Part shown: positions 25,950 to 34,759 of the stretch, one piece after another
Layout: each line of letters begins with the position of its first letter
How positions within the stretch are numbered: position 1 is the first letter of the stretch
From: Streptomyces sp. DH37
GTDB lineage: Bacteria; Actinomycetota; Actinomycetes; Streptomycetales; Streptomycetaceae
DNA length: 64,000 nt
NCBI RefSeq assembly: GCF_029813835.1
Contig: NZ_JARVKV010000014.1
Location: 1-64,000, forward strand
Direction: 5' to 3'
Position numbers and translations under genes: made by a program
Notes under the pieces: generated by a model
The model's database searches: none
What the model was told of the DNA's origin: nothing
Seen by the model: the letters and a program-made list of their open reading frames with translations, nothing else

Positions 25950-28900
25950 ATGGGAGAGATGAGCGCAACCTCCGGATCCCCCGGCACGTCCGCCCCGCCC
26001 GCCCCGGATCCCTCCGGCGCGTACCTCAGGTTCCCGCACCTCCACGGCGACCTCCTCTGCTTCACCGCCGAGGACGACCTGTGGATCGCCCCGCTCGCGC
26101 CCGGGGCCGCCGATCCGCCGCGCGCCTGGCGGCTGACGGTGGACCGCATCCGGATCGGGCACCCGCGCTTCTCCCCCGACGGCCGCCACATCGCGTACAC
26201 GAACTGGCGCAGCCTGGACCCCGAGGTCCATCTGACGCCGGTCGACGGCGGGCCGTCGCGGCAGCTGACGTACTGGGGCGCGGTCGACACCCAGGTCTGC
26301 GGCTGGACGCCCGAGGGGGACATCCTCGCCGTCGCCTCGCACGGCCAGCCGTTCTCGCACTTCGCCTGGGCCTACCGGCTGCCGGCCGGCGGCGGTCCGG
26401 GCGAGAAGCTGCCCTGGGGCCCGGTCTCGCACATCGCCGTCGCCGACCTGGCGGGGAAGCGGCGCACCCTGCTGCTGACCGGCAAGCCGCCGCACGAACC
26501 CGCCGCCTGGAAGCGCTACCGCGGCGGCGCGATGGGGCGGCTCTGGCTGGAGGGCGAGCGCCTGGTGCCCGAGCTGTACGGCCACCTGGACTGCCCCATG
26601 ATCGTCGGCGGCCGGATCGCGTTCCTCTCCGACCACGAGGGGGTGGGCAACCTCTACTCCTGCCTGCCCGACGGCACCGACCTGCGCCGCCACACCGACC
26701 ACGCGGACTTCTACGCGCGCCACGCCTCCACCGACGGCGAGCGCGTGGTGTACCAGTGCGCGGGCGAGCTGTGGCTGGTGGACGACTTCTCGCCGCGCGC
26801 CGAACCGCGCCGCCTGCCGGTGCGGCTGGCGGGGCCGCGCGCCGGGCGGCGCGTCTACCAGGTGCCGGCCGCGGGCCACGTGAACTCCCTGGCCGTGGAC
26901 ACCACCGGGCGCGCGAGCGCGGTGGGGGTGCGCGGCAGCCTGTACTGGCTCACCCACCGCGACGGCCCGGCGCGGGTGATCGCCGACACCCCGGGCGTAC
27001 GGGTGCGGCTGCCGGAGATGCTCGGCTCCACCGGGCGCATCGCGTACGTCACCGACGCCGAGGGCGAGGACGCGGTGGAGGTCTCCGACCTGCCGCGGGC
27101 CACCGGCGCCCGCGAGCCCCGGCGGCTGGCCGCGGGACGGCTGGGGCGGGTGCACGGGCTGGTCGCCTCGCCGGACGGCGCCACCCTCGCCGTCGCCTCG
27201 CACGACGGGCGGCTGCTGCTGGTGGACGCCGGCGCCGACGCCGGCGAGGAGGAGGACGCCGCGGCCGGGGAGGCGGGGCCGGGAGCGGAGACCGAGGTCG
27301 CCGAGCTGGTCCGGTCCGTCAACGGCCCGGTGCGCCACCTCGCCTTCTCCCCCGACTCCCAGTGGCTGGCCTGGGCCCACCCCGGCACCGACGGCGCGCT
27401 CACCCGCATCCGGATCGCCCGCCTGTCCGACCGCACCATCCTGGACGTCACCGAGGGCCGCTTCGAGGACGAGCAGCCCGTCTTCACCCGCGACGGCCGC
27501 TACCTCGCCTTCCTCTCCTGGCGCGGCTTCGACCCGGTGTACGACGTGCACACCGGCGACCTGTCCTTCCCGCTGGGCTGCCGCCCGTACCTGGTGCCGC
27601 TGTCGTCGGCCACGCCCTCGCCCTTCGCCCTCTCCCCCGAGGGCCGTCCGGCGGCCGGCGGGCTGGACCCGGACGCGCTCGGCGAGGCGGCCGGGGAGGA
27701 GGGCACGGTGCTGGTGGAGGCCGAGGGACTGGCCAGCCGCGTCACGCCGTTCCCCGTGGCGGCCTCGAAGTACTCCTCGCTCCACCCGGTGAGCGGCGGC
27801 GGGCTGGTCTGGCTGCGCTGGCCGATCTCCGGGGCGCTGGGCGAGACGTTCGCCAACCCGGCCGACACCTCCGGCCGCCCCACCCTGGAGCACTTCGACC
27901 TGATCAAGGCCAAGCGCACCGAACTGACCAGCGACATCGACTGGTTCGCGGTCAGCGGCGACGGCAGCCGCCTGGTGGTCAACGACGAGGGCGACCTGCG
28001 GGCCGTCCCGGCCAACGAACACGCCGACAGCGACTCCACCACCCACCTCGACCTGCGCCGCATCCTGCACGACGTCGACCCCCGCGCGGAGTGGCGGCAG
28101 GCGTTCGACGAGGCGGGCCGGATCATGCGGTCGTACTTCTGGGACCCGGGCATGAGCGGCGTGGACTGGGACGCGATCCTCGCCCAGTACCGCCCGCTGG
28201 TCGAACGGGTCTCCTCCCCGGACGAGTTCGCCGACCTGCTGCGCGAGACGGTGGGCGAGCTGGGCACCTCCCACGCGTACGTCTCGCCCGCCCGGCGCAA
28301 CGAGGGGCCGGCCCACTACCAGCGGCCGATCGGCCTGCTGGGCGCCGACCTCGCCCGCGACGGGGAGGGCCGCTGGCGGGTGGAGCGCATCCTGCCCGGC
28401 GACTCCTCCGACTCCCGGGCCCGCTCCCCGCTGGCCGGCTCCGGCATCCGCGAGGGCTCGGTGCTCACCCACGTCGACGGCCGCCCGGTGGACCCGGAGG
28501 CCGGACCGTTCCCGCTGCTGGCCGCGGCGGGCGGCACCACCGTCGAACTGGCCTTCCTCACCGGCGACCCCGGCGACGCCCCGGACGCCGGACCGCGGCG
28601 CCCCCGCCGCGTGGCCGTCGTCCCGCTGATCGACGAGCGCCCGCTGCGCTACCAGGACTGGGTGAGCCGGCGGCGTGCGGTGGTGCGCAGGCTCAGCGAC
28701 GGCGCGTGCGGCTATCTGCACATCCCCGACATGGGCGGCTCCGGCTGGGCGCAGTTCAACCGCGACCTGCGGATGGAGGTCTCCCGGCCCGCGCTGATCG
28801 TGGACGTGCGCGGCAACGCGGGCGGGCACATCAGCGAGCTGGTCGTCGAGGCGCTGACCCGCACCATCCTGGGCTGGGACCTGGTGCGCGACGCCCGGCC

Positions 28901-29330
28901 GGTCAGCTACGCCTCCAACGCCCCGCGCGGCCCGATAGTGGCGCTGGCGGACGAGGCCACCGCCTCCGACGGCGACATGATCACCGCCGCGTTCCGGCTG
29001 CTGGGCATCGGCCCGGTGGTCGGCGCCCGCACCTGGGGCGGGGTGGTCGGGATGACCGGGCGCCACCGGCTCGGCGACGGCACGGTCATCACGGTGCCGA
29101 TGAACGCGGCGTGGTTCGACGCCTACAAGTGGTCGGTGGAGAACCACGGCGTGGAGCCCGACATCGAGGTCCTGCGCACCCCGACGGACTGGGCCGAGGA
29201 CCACCACCCGATGCTGGAGACGGCGGTGCGCACCGCGCTGGACCTGCTGGAACGCCACCCGGCCGCCGCCCCGCCCGGCTACGACGACGTCCCCGACCGC
29301 AGCCGTCCGCCGCTGCCGCCGAGGCCGTGA
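25950..29330 (+). CDS. Tricorn-protease-type S41 peptidase
   Basis: About 1126 residues. N-terminal beta-propellers (about 20-680: repeated HPRFSPDGRHIAYT, HLAFSPDSQWLAW and VFTRDGRYLAFLSW blades), a C1 helical domain, a PDZ domain (about 800-880: GIREGSVLTHVDGRPV) and the catalytic S41 core. Catalytic residues match archaeal tricorn: Ser-His in LGTSHAYV, the oxyanion loop VRGNAGG, the nucleophile in EATASDGDMI and the Glu in HGVEPDIEV. It trims peptides released by the proteasome. Start uncertain: ATG 25950 or 25959, or TTG 25923; GGGAGAG sits between the ATGs. Confidence 0.92.
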   Translation: MGEMSATSGSPGTSAPPAPDPSGAYLRFPHLHGDLLCFTAEDDLWIAPLAPGAADPPRAWRLTVDRIRIGHPRFSPDGRHIAYTNWRSLDPEVHLTPVDGGPSRQLTYWGAVDTQVCGWTPEGDILAVASHGQPFSHFAWAYRLPAGGGPGEKLPWGPVSHIAVADLAGKRRTLLLTGKPPHEPAAWKRYRGGAMGRLWLEGERLVPELYGHLDCPMIVGGRIAFLSDHEGVGNLYSCLPDGTDLRRHTDHADFYARHASTDGERVVYQCAGELWLVDDFSPRAEPRRLPVRLAGPRAGRRVYQVPAAGHVNSLAVDTTGRASAVGVRGSLYWLTHRDGPARVIADTPGVRVRLPEMLGSTGRIAYVTDAEGEDAVEVSDLPRATGAREPRRLAAGRLGRVHGLVASPDGATLAVASHDGRLLLVDAGADAGEEEDAAAGEAGPGAETEVAELVRSVNGPVRHLAFSPDSQWLAWAHPGTDGALTRIRIARLSDRTILDVTEGRFEDEQPVFTRDGRYLAFLSWRGFDPVYDVHTGDLSFPLGCRPYLVPLSSATPSPFALSPEGRPAAGGLDPDALGEAAGEEGTVLVEAEGLASRVTPFPVAASKYSSLHPVSGGGLVWLRWPISGALGETFANPADTSGRPTLEHFDLIKAKRTELTSDIDWFAVSGDGSRLVVNDEGDLRAVPANEHADSDSTTHLDLRRILHDVDPRAEWRQAFDEAGRIMRSYFWDPGMSGVDWDAILAQYRPLVERVSSPDEFADLLRETVGELGTSHAYVSPARRNEGPAHYQRPIGLLGADLARDGEGRWRVERILPGDSSDSRARSPLAGSGIREGSVLTHVDGRPVDPEAGPFPLLAAAGGTTVELAFLTGDPGDAPDAGPRRPRRVAVVPLIDERPLRYQDWVSRRRAVVRRLSDGACGYLHIPDMGGSGWAQFNRDLRMEVSRPALIVDVRGNAGGHISELVVEALTRTILGWDLVRDARPVSYASNAPRGPIVALADEATASDGDMITAAFRLLGIGPVVGARTWGGVVGMTGRHRLGDGTVITVPMNAAWFDAYKWSVENHGVEPDIEVLRTPTDWAEDHHPMLETAVRTALDLLERHPAAAPPGYDDVPDRSRPPLPPRP

Positions 29331-29420
29331 CGGTCCTGCGCGGCCGCCCGACGTGCGCGGTCCCCGCGCGCGTGTCAGCCTGGTGGTGACCGACCGTCCC
29401 GAGGACTTCCGGGAGTGCGC

Positions 29421-29618
29421 ATGGGCAAGTCGGACAAGCAGTCGGACGACTTCGACGAGATCAGGGACAGGCGCCAGACGGCGCAGGGCGGCTCCCGCGA
29501 GGCCGGTGACCGCTCCGGGCGCCCCAGGACCCGCGACCGCGAGCAGGAGGACTGGAAGCTCCACCCCCGCGAGGACAGCCCTGCGGAGTGGGACGAGGAG
29601 GACAGGCCCGACGCGTAG
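29421..29618 (+). CDS. Small, extremely hydrophilic protein of unknown function
   Basis: 65 residues from ATG 29421 with GGGAG 5 nt upstream. More than half are Asp, Glu, Arg, Lys, Gln or Ser (MGKSDKQSDDFDEIRDRRQ), one Trp, no Cys and no hydrophobic core, so it should be disordered. The good RBS and the codon pattern support a real gene. It follows the tricorn gene and converges with the oxidoreductase 9 bp away. Confidence 0.7.
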   Translation: MGKSDKQSDDFDEIRDRRQTAQGGSREAGDRSGRPRTRDREQEDWKLHPREDSPAEWDEEDRPDA

Positions 29619-29627
29619 CGCCGGACC

Positions 29628-30422
29628 TCAGCCGCGGGGACGGACGTGCAGGTCCAGGCCGCTCGTCCCCGGCGCCTCCACGCCCGGCAGCAGCCGCATG
29701 TCGCGGTCGTAGTCGCCACCGGTGAGCGACCGGAACGGGATCGGCTCGTCCGTGAAGAGCCGGTCGAGCCGCCGTCCGTACTCCCGCTTCGCCGCCTCGA
29801 ACCGCTCCTCGGACAGGATGTTCGCGTCGTACACCGCGAACGGTTCGAGCGGCGCGATGCCGGTGAACCAGAACAGGCCGTGCTGGAACGGATGGAGGAG
29901 GTCCGCCAGCCGTCCGTGGACGCCCCGGTCGGAGAGGGACGGCTCCCGGGCGCCGGCCGTCACCGACATCAGCGCCCGCCGCCCCGCCAGGACGCCCTCA
30001 CCGTAGGGCGGGGGGAGTTCCGGGCCGTGGGCGAACCCGCGGACGAACACCCGGTCCATCCAGCCCTTCAGGATCGCGGGCACCGAGAACCACCACAGGG
30101 GGAACTGCAGGACCACCGCGTCGGACCAGCGCACCTTCTCCTGCTCCGCGGCGATGTCCGGCGACAGCCGCCCCGCCCGGGTGGCCTCGGCCGAGACGGG
30201 CAGCAGGTCCAGCCGCCGGTCCGCGGGGTGGTCGGGGAAGTCGTCGGCGTCCACCACCGCCTTCCACTTCATCGCGTGGAGGTCGGAGACCCGCACCTCG
30301 TGCCCCGCCTCGCGCAGGTGCCCGACCGCGAAGGCGGTCAGGGCGGCGGTGAGCGAGCGGGGTTCGGGGTGGGCGCTGACGACGAGGATCTTCTTCGGCT
30401 GCTGCGGTACGGCTTCGGTCAT
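29628..30422 (-). CDS. NAD(P)H-dependent quinone-reductase-like flavoprotein (flavodoxin-like fold)
   Basis: 264 residues. Opens KKILVVSAHPEPRSLTAAL (FMN/FAD phosphate loop), then the VRWSDAVVLQFPLWWFSVPA region and GWMDRVFVRGFAHG typical of the NQO1/MdaB/YwrO group. It reduces quinones or nitro compounds with two electrons from NAD(P)H in the cytoplasm. ATG at 30422. Faces an XRE regulator across 97 bp, which probably controls it. Confidence 0.9.
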   Translation of the reverse strand: MTEAVPQQPKKILVVSAHPEPRSLTAALTAFAVGHLREAGHEVRVSDLHAMKWKAVVDADDFPDHPADRRLDLLPVSAEATRAGRLSPDIAAEQEKVRWSDAVVLQFPLWWFSVPAILKGWMDRVFVRGFAHGPELPPPYGEGVLAGRRALMSVTAGAREPSLSDRGVHGRLADLLHPFQHGLFWFTGIAPLEPFAVYDANILSEERFEAAKREYGRRLDRLFTDEPIPFRSLTGGDYDRDMRLLPGVEAPGTSGLDLHVRPRG

Positions 30423-30519
30423 GCCGCCACACTCCCCCGGGCGCGCCGGGGCAGCCAGTACCCGGTTCGACCGGCGGAACGGTGGTCCTGGTACCGCGGG
30501 GGCCACCCATACTGAGCCC

Positions 30520-31494
30520 ATGGACGGCAGGAACGGCGGGGACGGCAGGGACGGCGGGGACGGCATCGGCGCGCCCCGCGGGGCAGGGGACGTCGACGAG
30601 GTCGGCGACCCCCGGCGGGCGCTGGGCGGCTTCCTGCGCGCCCGCCGGGGGCGCGTCACACCGGAGCAGGTCGGCCTCCCCGGCGGCCGCCGGCGGCGGG
30701 TGCGCGGGCTGCGCCGCGAGGAGTTGGCCCAGCTCGCCGGGATCAGCGTGGACTACTACGTGCGTCTCGAACAGGGCCGGGCCACCCAGCCGTCCCTCGA
30801 GGTCCTCGACGCGCTCGCCGGCGCGCTCGGCCTCGACGCGGCGGAGCGCAGGCACCTCGACACCCTGGCCGGCGCCAGGCGCGGTCCCGCGCCCAGGGCC
30901 CGGGTCAGCCCGCTGCTGCGGCGGGCCCTGGACGCCATGGCCCACCTCCCGGCCTTCGTGACGAACCACCGCACCGACGTGGTGGCCTGGAACCGACTGG
31001 GCGCCGAGCTGATCGGCGGCCTGGAGGGACCGGGCGGCCGCGACCGGAACCAGGCCCGGTACCTCTTCCGCGATCCGGCCTCGCGGACCGTCTTCCCCGA
31101 CTGGGAGGACAGGGCGGCGGAGGCCGTGGGCCAGCTCCGGGTCGCCGCGGGGCGCTATCCCGGTGACGCGGGGCTGGCCGCGCTCATCACCGCGCTGTCC
31201 GCGGACAGCGCCGAGTTCCGGCGCATCTGGGCGACCGGCGAGGTCACGATGTGCACAGCGGGGCGCAAGCGGCTGTGGCACCCGGTGACCGGGCCGCTCA
31301 CCCTGGACTACGAGACCCTGCACGTTCCGGTCGCGCCCGGCGAGACGGGCCTGGTGGCGCACGTGTTCGGCGCCGAGGAGGGCAGCCCGGACGCCGCCGC
31401 CCTCTCCCGGCTGGCCGCCGCCGTGCCGGACGTGCCCGGCCCGCCGCATCCGGGCGGCCCCGCCCTCCCCCTCGCCGCGGAGCCGGGGCTCTGA
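30520..31494 (+). CDS. XRE-family regulator with MmyB-like ligand-binding domain
   Basis: 324 residues from ATG 30520 (shorter starts inside the Gly-rich opening are possible). HTH at about 30-105 (RRRVRGLRREELAQLAGISVDYYVRLEQGR), followed by the MmyB-type PAS-like domain (AFVTNHRTDVVAWNRLGAELI, YLFRDPASRTVFPDWE, GPLTLDYETLHV) seen in many actinomycete regulators next to short oxidoreductases. Divergent from the flavodoxin-fold reductase, its likely target. Confidence 0.9.
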   Translation: MDGRNGGDGRDGGDGIGAPRGAGDVDEVGDPRRALGGFLRARRGRVTPEQVGLPGGRRRRVRGLRREELAQLAGISVDYYVRLEQGRATQPSLEVLDALAGALGLDAAERRHLDTLAGARRGPAPRARVSPLLRRALDAMAHLPAFVTNHRTDVVAWNRLGAELIGGLEGPGGRDRNQARYLFRDPASRTVFPDWEDRAAEAVGQLRVAAGRYPGDAGLAALITALSADSAEFRRIWATGEVTMCTAGRKRLWHPVTGPLTLDYETLHVPVAPGETGLVAHVFGAEEGSPDAAALSRLAAAVPDVPGPPHPGGPALPLAAEPGL

Positions 31495-31512
31495 GACACC
31501 ACGGTCCGAGGC

Positions 31513-31550
31513 ACCGCGGCCGGCCGCTCACGCGGCGGGTTCGCCGCGGT
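31513..31550. terminator. Hairpin between convergent genes
   Basis: ACCGCGGC (31513-31520) and GCCGCGGT (31543-31550) arms between the XRE gene and the convergent dehydrogenase-like gene. Confidence 0.5.
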
Positions 31551-31637
31551 CCACCGGATTCCGGGCCTCCTGGGCGGTGTCCGCCGGGGAACCGGGAACG
31601 ACGGGTCCGGGCAGGCCGCGCGGGCGGGGCCCGCCCG

Positions 31638-32672
31638 CTACGGGCGCAGTTCCAGGTGGATGTGCGGGGACAGCGCGCGGAGGAAGTCGGGCGCGTCGAA
31701 GATCGCGCCGGCGGAGGCGACTCCGGTCGTCCTGGTCCGTCCCGCGAGGATGCGGTCGACCGCTTCCACCGCGAGCGGCGCGGTGACGGCGTAGATGTCC
31801 CGGCCCCTCGCCACCGCGCGCCGTTCGCCGCCGCCGGAGCGCACGACGGCGTCGACGAGGAAGGTCTGCGCGGACCGCCCGCGCTCGTCGGCCGCGGCCG
31901 GAGCCGGGGTGCCGGGGTCCGACACGTCCCTGGCCGCCTCGACCGTCATGTAGGTGCGCACCTCGGGGATGGGCAGGTGGCTGGGAACGGTGACGACGTC
32001 GGCCATCGTGAACCCCCCGATGACGGCCCGGGGGCCCGTCGGGTCGGGGAAGGGCCATTCCAGGGTCGGCAGGTCGTCCCGGTGGTACTCCAGCCGCCCC
32101 TTCGTGTAGCGGACGCCCCGGCCGTCCCGCCGCTGCCGGGAGACCGCGCCCGCGGCACGCGTCCCGGCGGTGGGGTGCCAACCGCTCAGCCCGTAGGCGA
32201 CGTGCGCCTCGTCGGCCGCCGTCCAGTCGCCCATCGCGGCGGTGACCAGCAGGTCGCCGAGGCCGCCGTAGAAGGCCATCGCGGGGACGATCACGGCTCC
32301 CGCGGCGCGGGCGCGGTCCGTGAAGTGCGTGAACGTGTCGGCGTTGGCCTCGATCTCGGCCGCCACGTCCACGTACGAGATCCCGGCGCGCAGTGCCGCC
32401 TCGATCACGGGGGCGGCCGTCGCGGCGAAGGGGCCGGCGCAGTTGACCACGGCCGCCGCACCGGCCAGCGCGCGGTCGAGCGAGGCCGGGTCGTCGACCG
32501 CTGCCGGACGGGCGTCCGGTCCGGACCCGGATGCCTCCACCAGCGACTTCAGCCTGCCGGCGTCGCGGCCGGAGAGGATCGGCACGAACCCGCGCTCCCG
32601 CAACTGCTCCACCACAAAGCGCCCGGTGTGCCCGTACGCGCCGTACACCGCCACCTCGGGTCCTGATCCCAT
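31638..32672 (-). CDS. Saccharopine dehydrogenase-like NAD(P)-binding enzyme
   Basis: 344 residues. N-terminal Rossmann motif VAVYGAYGHTGRFVVEQL, then VVNCAGPFAATAAPVIEAAL and YVDVAAEIEANA, as in the trans-acting enoyl-reductase/saccharopine-dehydrogenase-like proteins of actinomycetes. The substrate is unknown; relatives act on lipids or amino acid conjugates. ATG at 32672. Divergent from a GlxA-type regulator across 110 bp containing a perfect 12-bp palindrome. Confidence 0.85.
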   Translation of the reverse strand: MGSGPEVAVYGAYGHTGRFVVEQLRERGFVPILSGRDAGRLKSLVEASGSGPDARPAAVDDPASLDRALAGAAAVVNCAGPFAATAAPVIEAALRAGISYVDVAAEIEANADTFTHFTDRARAAGAVIVPAMAFYGGLGDLLVTAAMGDWTAADEAHVAYGLSGWHPTAGTRAAGAVSRQRRDGRGVRYTKGRLEYHRDDLPTLEWPFPDPTGPRAVIGGFTMADVVTVPSHLPIPEVRTYMTVEAARDVSDPGTPAPAAADERGRSAQTFLVDAVVRSGGGERRAVARGRDIYAVTAPLAVEAVDRILAGRTRTTGVASAGAIFDAPDFLRALSPHIHLELRP

Positions 32673-32692
32673 GGGTCTCCCCCCGCACTCGA

Positions 32693-32704
32693 ACGACCGG
32701 TCGT
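32693..32704. promoter_or_regulatory. Palindrome ACGACCGGTCGT in the divergent promoter
   Basis: Perfect 12-bp palindrome, 20 bp upstream of the dehydrogenase-like gene and about 80 bp upstream of the GlxA-type gene. It looks like a TetR- or FadR-type operator; no TetR gene is adjacent. Confidence 0.5.
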
Positions 32705-32782
32705 GTTCCGTCGTGGACAGCCTGTCGGAGGCGATCACCCCGCACGAGTGTCCGGAACGCCACCTCCCGTACAGTTCCGGAC

Positions 32783-33763
32783 GTGGACACTGTCGCACTG
32801 GCCGTCACCGACGGGATGCTTCACTTCGAACTGGCCCTGGCGTACGAGGTCTTCGAGGCCGCCCCGGCCGGCGTGGCGGAGCCCTGGTACGACCTCGTCG
32901 TCTGCGGGCCGGGCCCGGTGCGGGCCGGCCGGTTCCTGCTCGCGCCCGACCACGGCCTCGACCGGCTCCCCCGCGCCGGCACCGTGATCGTCCCGGGCTG
33001 GGCCGACGTCGATGAGGCCCCGCCCGCCGATCTGGTCGACGCGGTGCGCGCGGCCCACGAGGCGGGCGCACGCCTGGTCTCCCTGTGCACGGGCGCCTTC
33101 GTGCTGGCCGCCGCCGGTCTGCTGGACGGACTCCGTGCGACCACCCACTGGGCGCACACCCGGGCCCTGGCCGCCCGCCACCCGCGGATCGAAGTGGACC
33201 CGGACGTCCTCTACGTGGACAACGGCAGCGTGCTCACCTCCGCGGGCAAGGCCGCCGCGATGGATCTGTGCCTGCACCTGGTCCGCCTCGACCACGGCTC
33301 GTCGGTCGCCAACGCGGTCGCCCGCCGCCTGGTCGTGCCCCCGCACCGGGCCGGCGGACAGGCCCAGTTCGTCACCACCCCGGTACCCGCCCCGGACCGC
33401 CACCCCCTCGCCGAACTGCTCCCCTGGGTGCTCGAACGGCTCGACCAGCCGCTGAGCGTGGAGGACCTGGCCCGCCGGGCGCGGATGAGCTCACGCAGTC
33501 TGGGCCGCCACTTCAGGGCCGCGACCGGCACCACCCCGTTGCAGTGGCTGCTGACCCAGCGGATCCGTCGCGCCCAGGAGTTGCTGGAGACCACCGGTGA
33601 GAGCGTCGACACCATCGCGGCGGCCACCGGCATGGGCACCGCCACGACGCTGCGCCGGCACTTCAACCGCACGATCGGCGTGCCCCCGGACACCTACCGC
33701 CGCACGTTCCGTTCGAGGAGCCGTTCCGGTCCCCGCGACGGCGGGCAGCACCGCCGCCCCTGA
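32783..33763 (+). CDS. GlxA-family transcriptional regulator (DJ-1/PfpI plus AraC HTH)
   Basis: 326 residues from GTG 32783. Residues about 1-165 are a DJ-1/PfpI-like sensor domain with the nucleophile-elbow motif LVSLCTGAFVLAAAGLLDG; about 215-315 is a double AraC HTH (LSVEDLARRARMSSRSLGRH, DTIAAATGMGTATTLRRHF). Such regulators respond to small amine or aldehyde metabolites. The DJ-1 domain keeps its Cys. Likely controls the divergent dehydrogenase-like gene or itself. Confidence 0.92.
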   Translation: MDTVALAVTDGMLHFELALAYEVFEAAPAGVAEPWYDLVVCGPGPVRAGRFLLAPDHGLDRLPRAGTVIVPGWADVDEAPPADLVDAVRAAHEAGARLVSLCTGAFVLAAAGLLDGLRATTHWAHTRALAARHPRIEVDPDVLYVDNGSVLTSAGKAAAMDLCLHLVRLDHGSSVANAVARRLVVPPHRAGGQAQFVTTPVPAPDRHPLAELLPWVLERLDQPLSVEDLARRARMSSRSLGRHFRAATGTTPLQWLLTQRIRRAQELLETTGESVDTIAAATGMGTATTLRRHFNRTIGVPPDTYRRTFRSRSRSGPRDGGQHRRP

Positions 33764-33796
33764 GCCGGCCCCGGGGAGCACCGCGCCGCCGGCAGG

Positions 33797-33842
33797 GCGC
33801 GGCGCGACCCCCGGAGCCGTGTCCCCGGGGGCCGCGCCGCGC
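33797..33842. terminator. Bidirectional terminator, GlxA-type gene and SDR gene
   Basis: GCGCGGCGCG (33797-33806) pairs with CGCGCCGCGC (33833-33842), continued inside by CCCCCGG/CCGGGGG. Confidence 0.75.
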
Positions 33843-33874
33843 GTTCCCCGGCCCGTGGCGCGGGCCGGGCCTCC

Positions 33875-34759
33875 TCAGCCCTCCGTGCGCTCCTTCTCGT
33901 CCGCCGCGCCGCCCGCGCCGACCAGGCCGCGTACGCCGCCGGCCGCGGCCAGGCGCGGGGCGAAGTGCCGCATCTCGCGCTCGCCGGCCCGGCCGATGAG
34001 CGCGGGCAGGCAGCCGCGGACCGACTGCATGCCGCGCAGCCACCACTGCCCGTAGACGTGGAACGAGCGGCGCTCGATGCCCTCGACGATCCGGTCCACC
34101 GCCGGGTCCAGCGGATAGGTCCGGTTGGCCGGCCACGGCAGCCGGCCGCGCATCTCGCGCAGCACCTCGTTCTGGTCGGCGCCGCGCACCATGTCGGTGT
34201 CGGTCCAGCTCATATAGCCGACGCCGACGCGTACGCCCTGGTAGCCGACCTCCACGCGCAGACTGTGCGCGAAGGCCTCCACGCCCGACTTGGACGTGGA
34301 GTACGCCGTCATCAGCGGGGCCGGGGCGATCGCGGCGAGCGAGGCGATCTGGAGCAGGTAGCCGCGCGACTCGATCAGGGCGGGGAGGAAGGCGCGGGCG
34401 GTGGTGACGCTGCCGAGCAGGTTGACCTCGATGACCCGCCGCCAGGCTTCCATGTCGGAGTCGATGAAGGGGCCGCCGGTGGCCACCCCGGCGTTGGCGA
34501 CGACGATGTCCACCGCGCCGAAGCGCTCCCGCACCTCGCGGGCGACGCGGGACATGGCGTCGTGGTCGGTGACGTCGGCGTGCCAGTGCGCGGAGTCGGT
34601 CGGCAGCGCCGCGGCGACCTTCTTCAGCTCGTCCGGCTCCAGCCCGACCAGCGCGAGCCGGGCGCCGCGCGCCGCGAGCTTGTGCGCCAGGAGCGCGCCC
34701 ACACCCCGGGCCGCGCCCGTCACCACCGCGACCTGCCCCTGGAGGTCCCTGCGTCCCAT
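33875..34759 (-). CDS. Short-chain dehydrogenase/reductase
   Basis: 294 residues. Cofactor motif VVTGAARGVGALLAHKLA (TGxxxGxG), NAG motif (VVANAGVATGG), catalytic Ser in LLQIASLAAIAP and YSTSKSGV (YxxxK). A C-terminal extension of about 60 residues suits the SadH-like SDRs. It would oxidise an alcohol or reduce a carbonyl, most plausibly the alcohol released by the hydrolase next door. ATG 34759 overlaps the hydrolase stop by one base (TGATG), with AAGGAG upstream: translational coupling. Confidence 0.92.
   Translation of the reverse strand: MGRRDLQGQVAVVTGAARGVGALLAHKLAARGARLALVGLEPDELKKVAAALPTDSAHWHADVTDHDAMSRVAREVRERFGAVDIVVANAGVATGGPFIDSDMEAWRRVIEVNLLGSVTTARAFLPALIESRGYLLQIASLAAIAPAPLMTAYSTSKSGVEAFAHSLRVEVGYQGVRVGVGYMSWTDTDMVRGADQNEVLREMRGRLPWPANRTYPLDPAVDRIVEGIERRSFHVYGQWWLRGMQSVRGCLPALIGRAGEREMRHFAPRLAAAGGVRGLVGAGGAADEKERTEG

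Noticed and set aside
25734..29564. Upstream extension of the MMPL frame
   Set aside because: The minus-strand frame stays open because it mirrors the tricorn gene; the MMPL protein starts naturally at GTG 25733.
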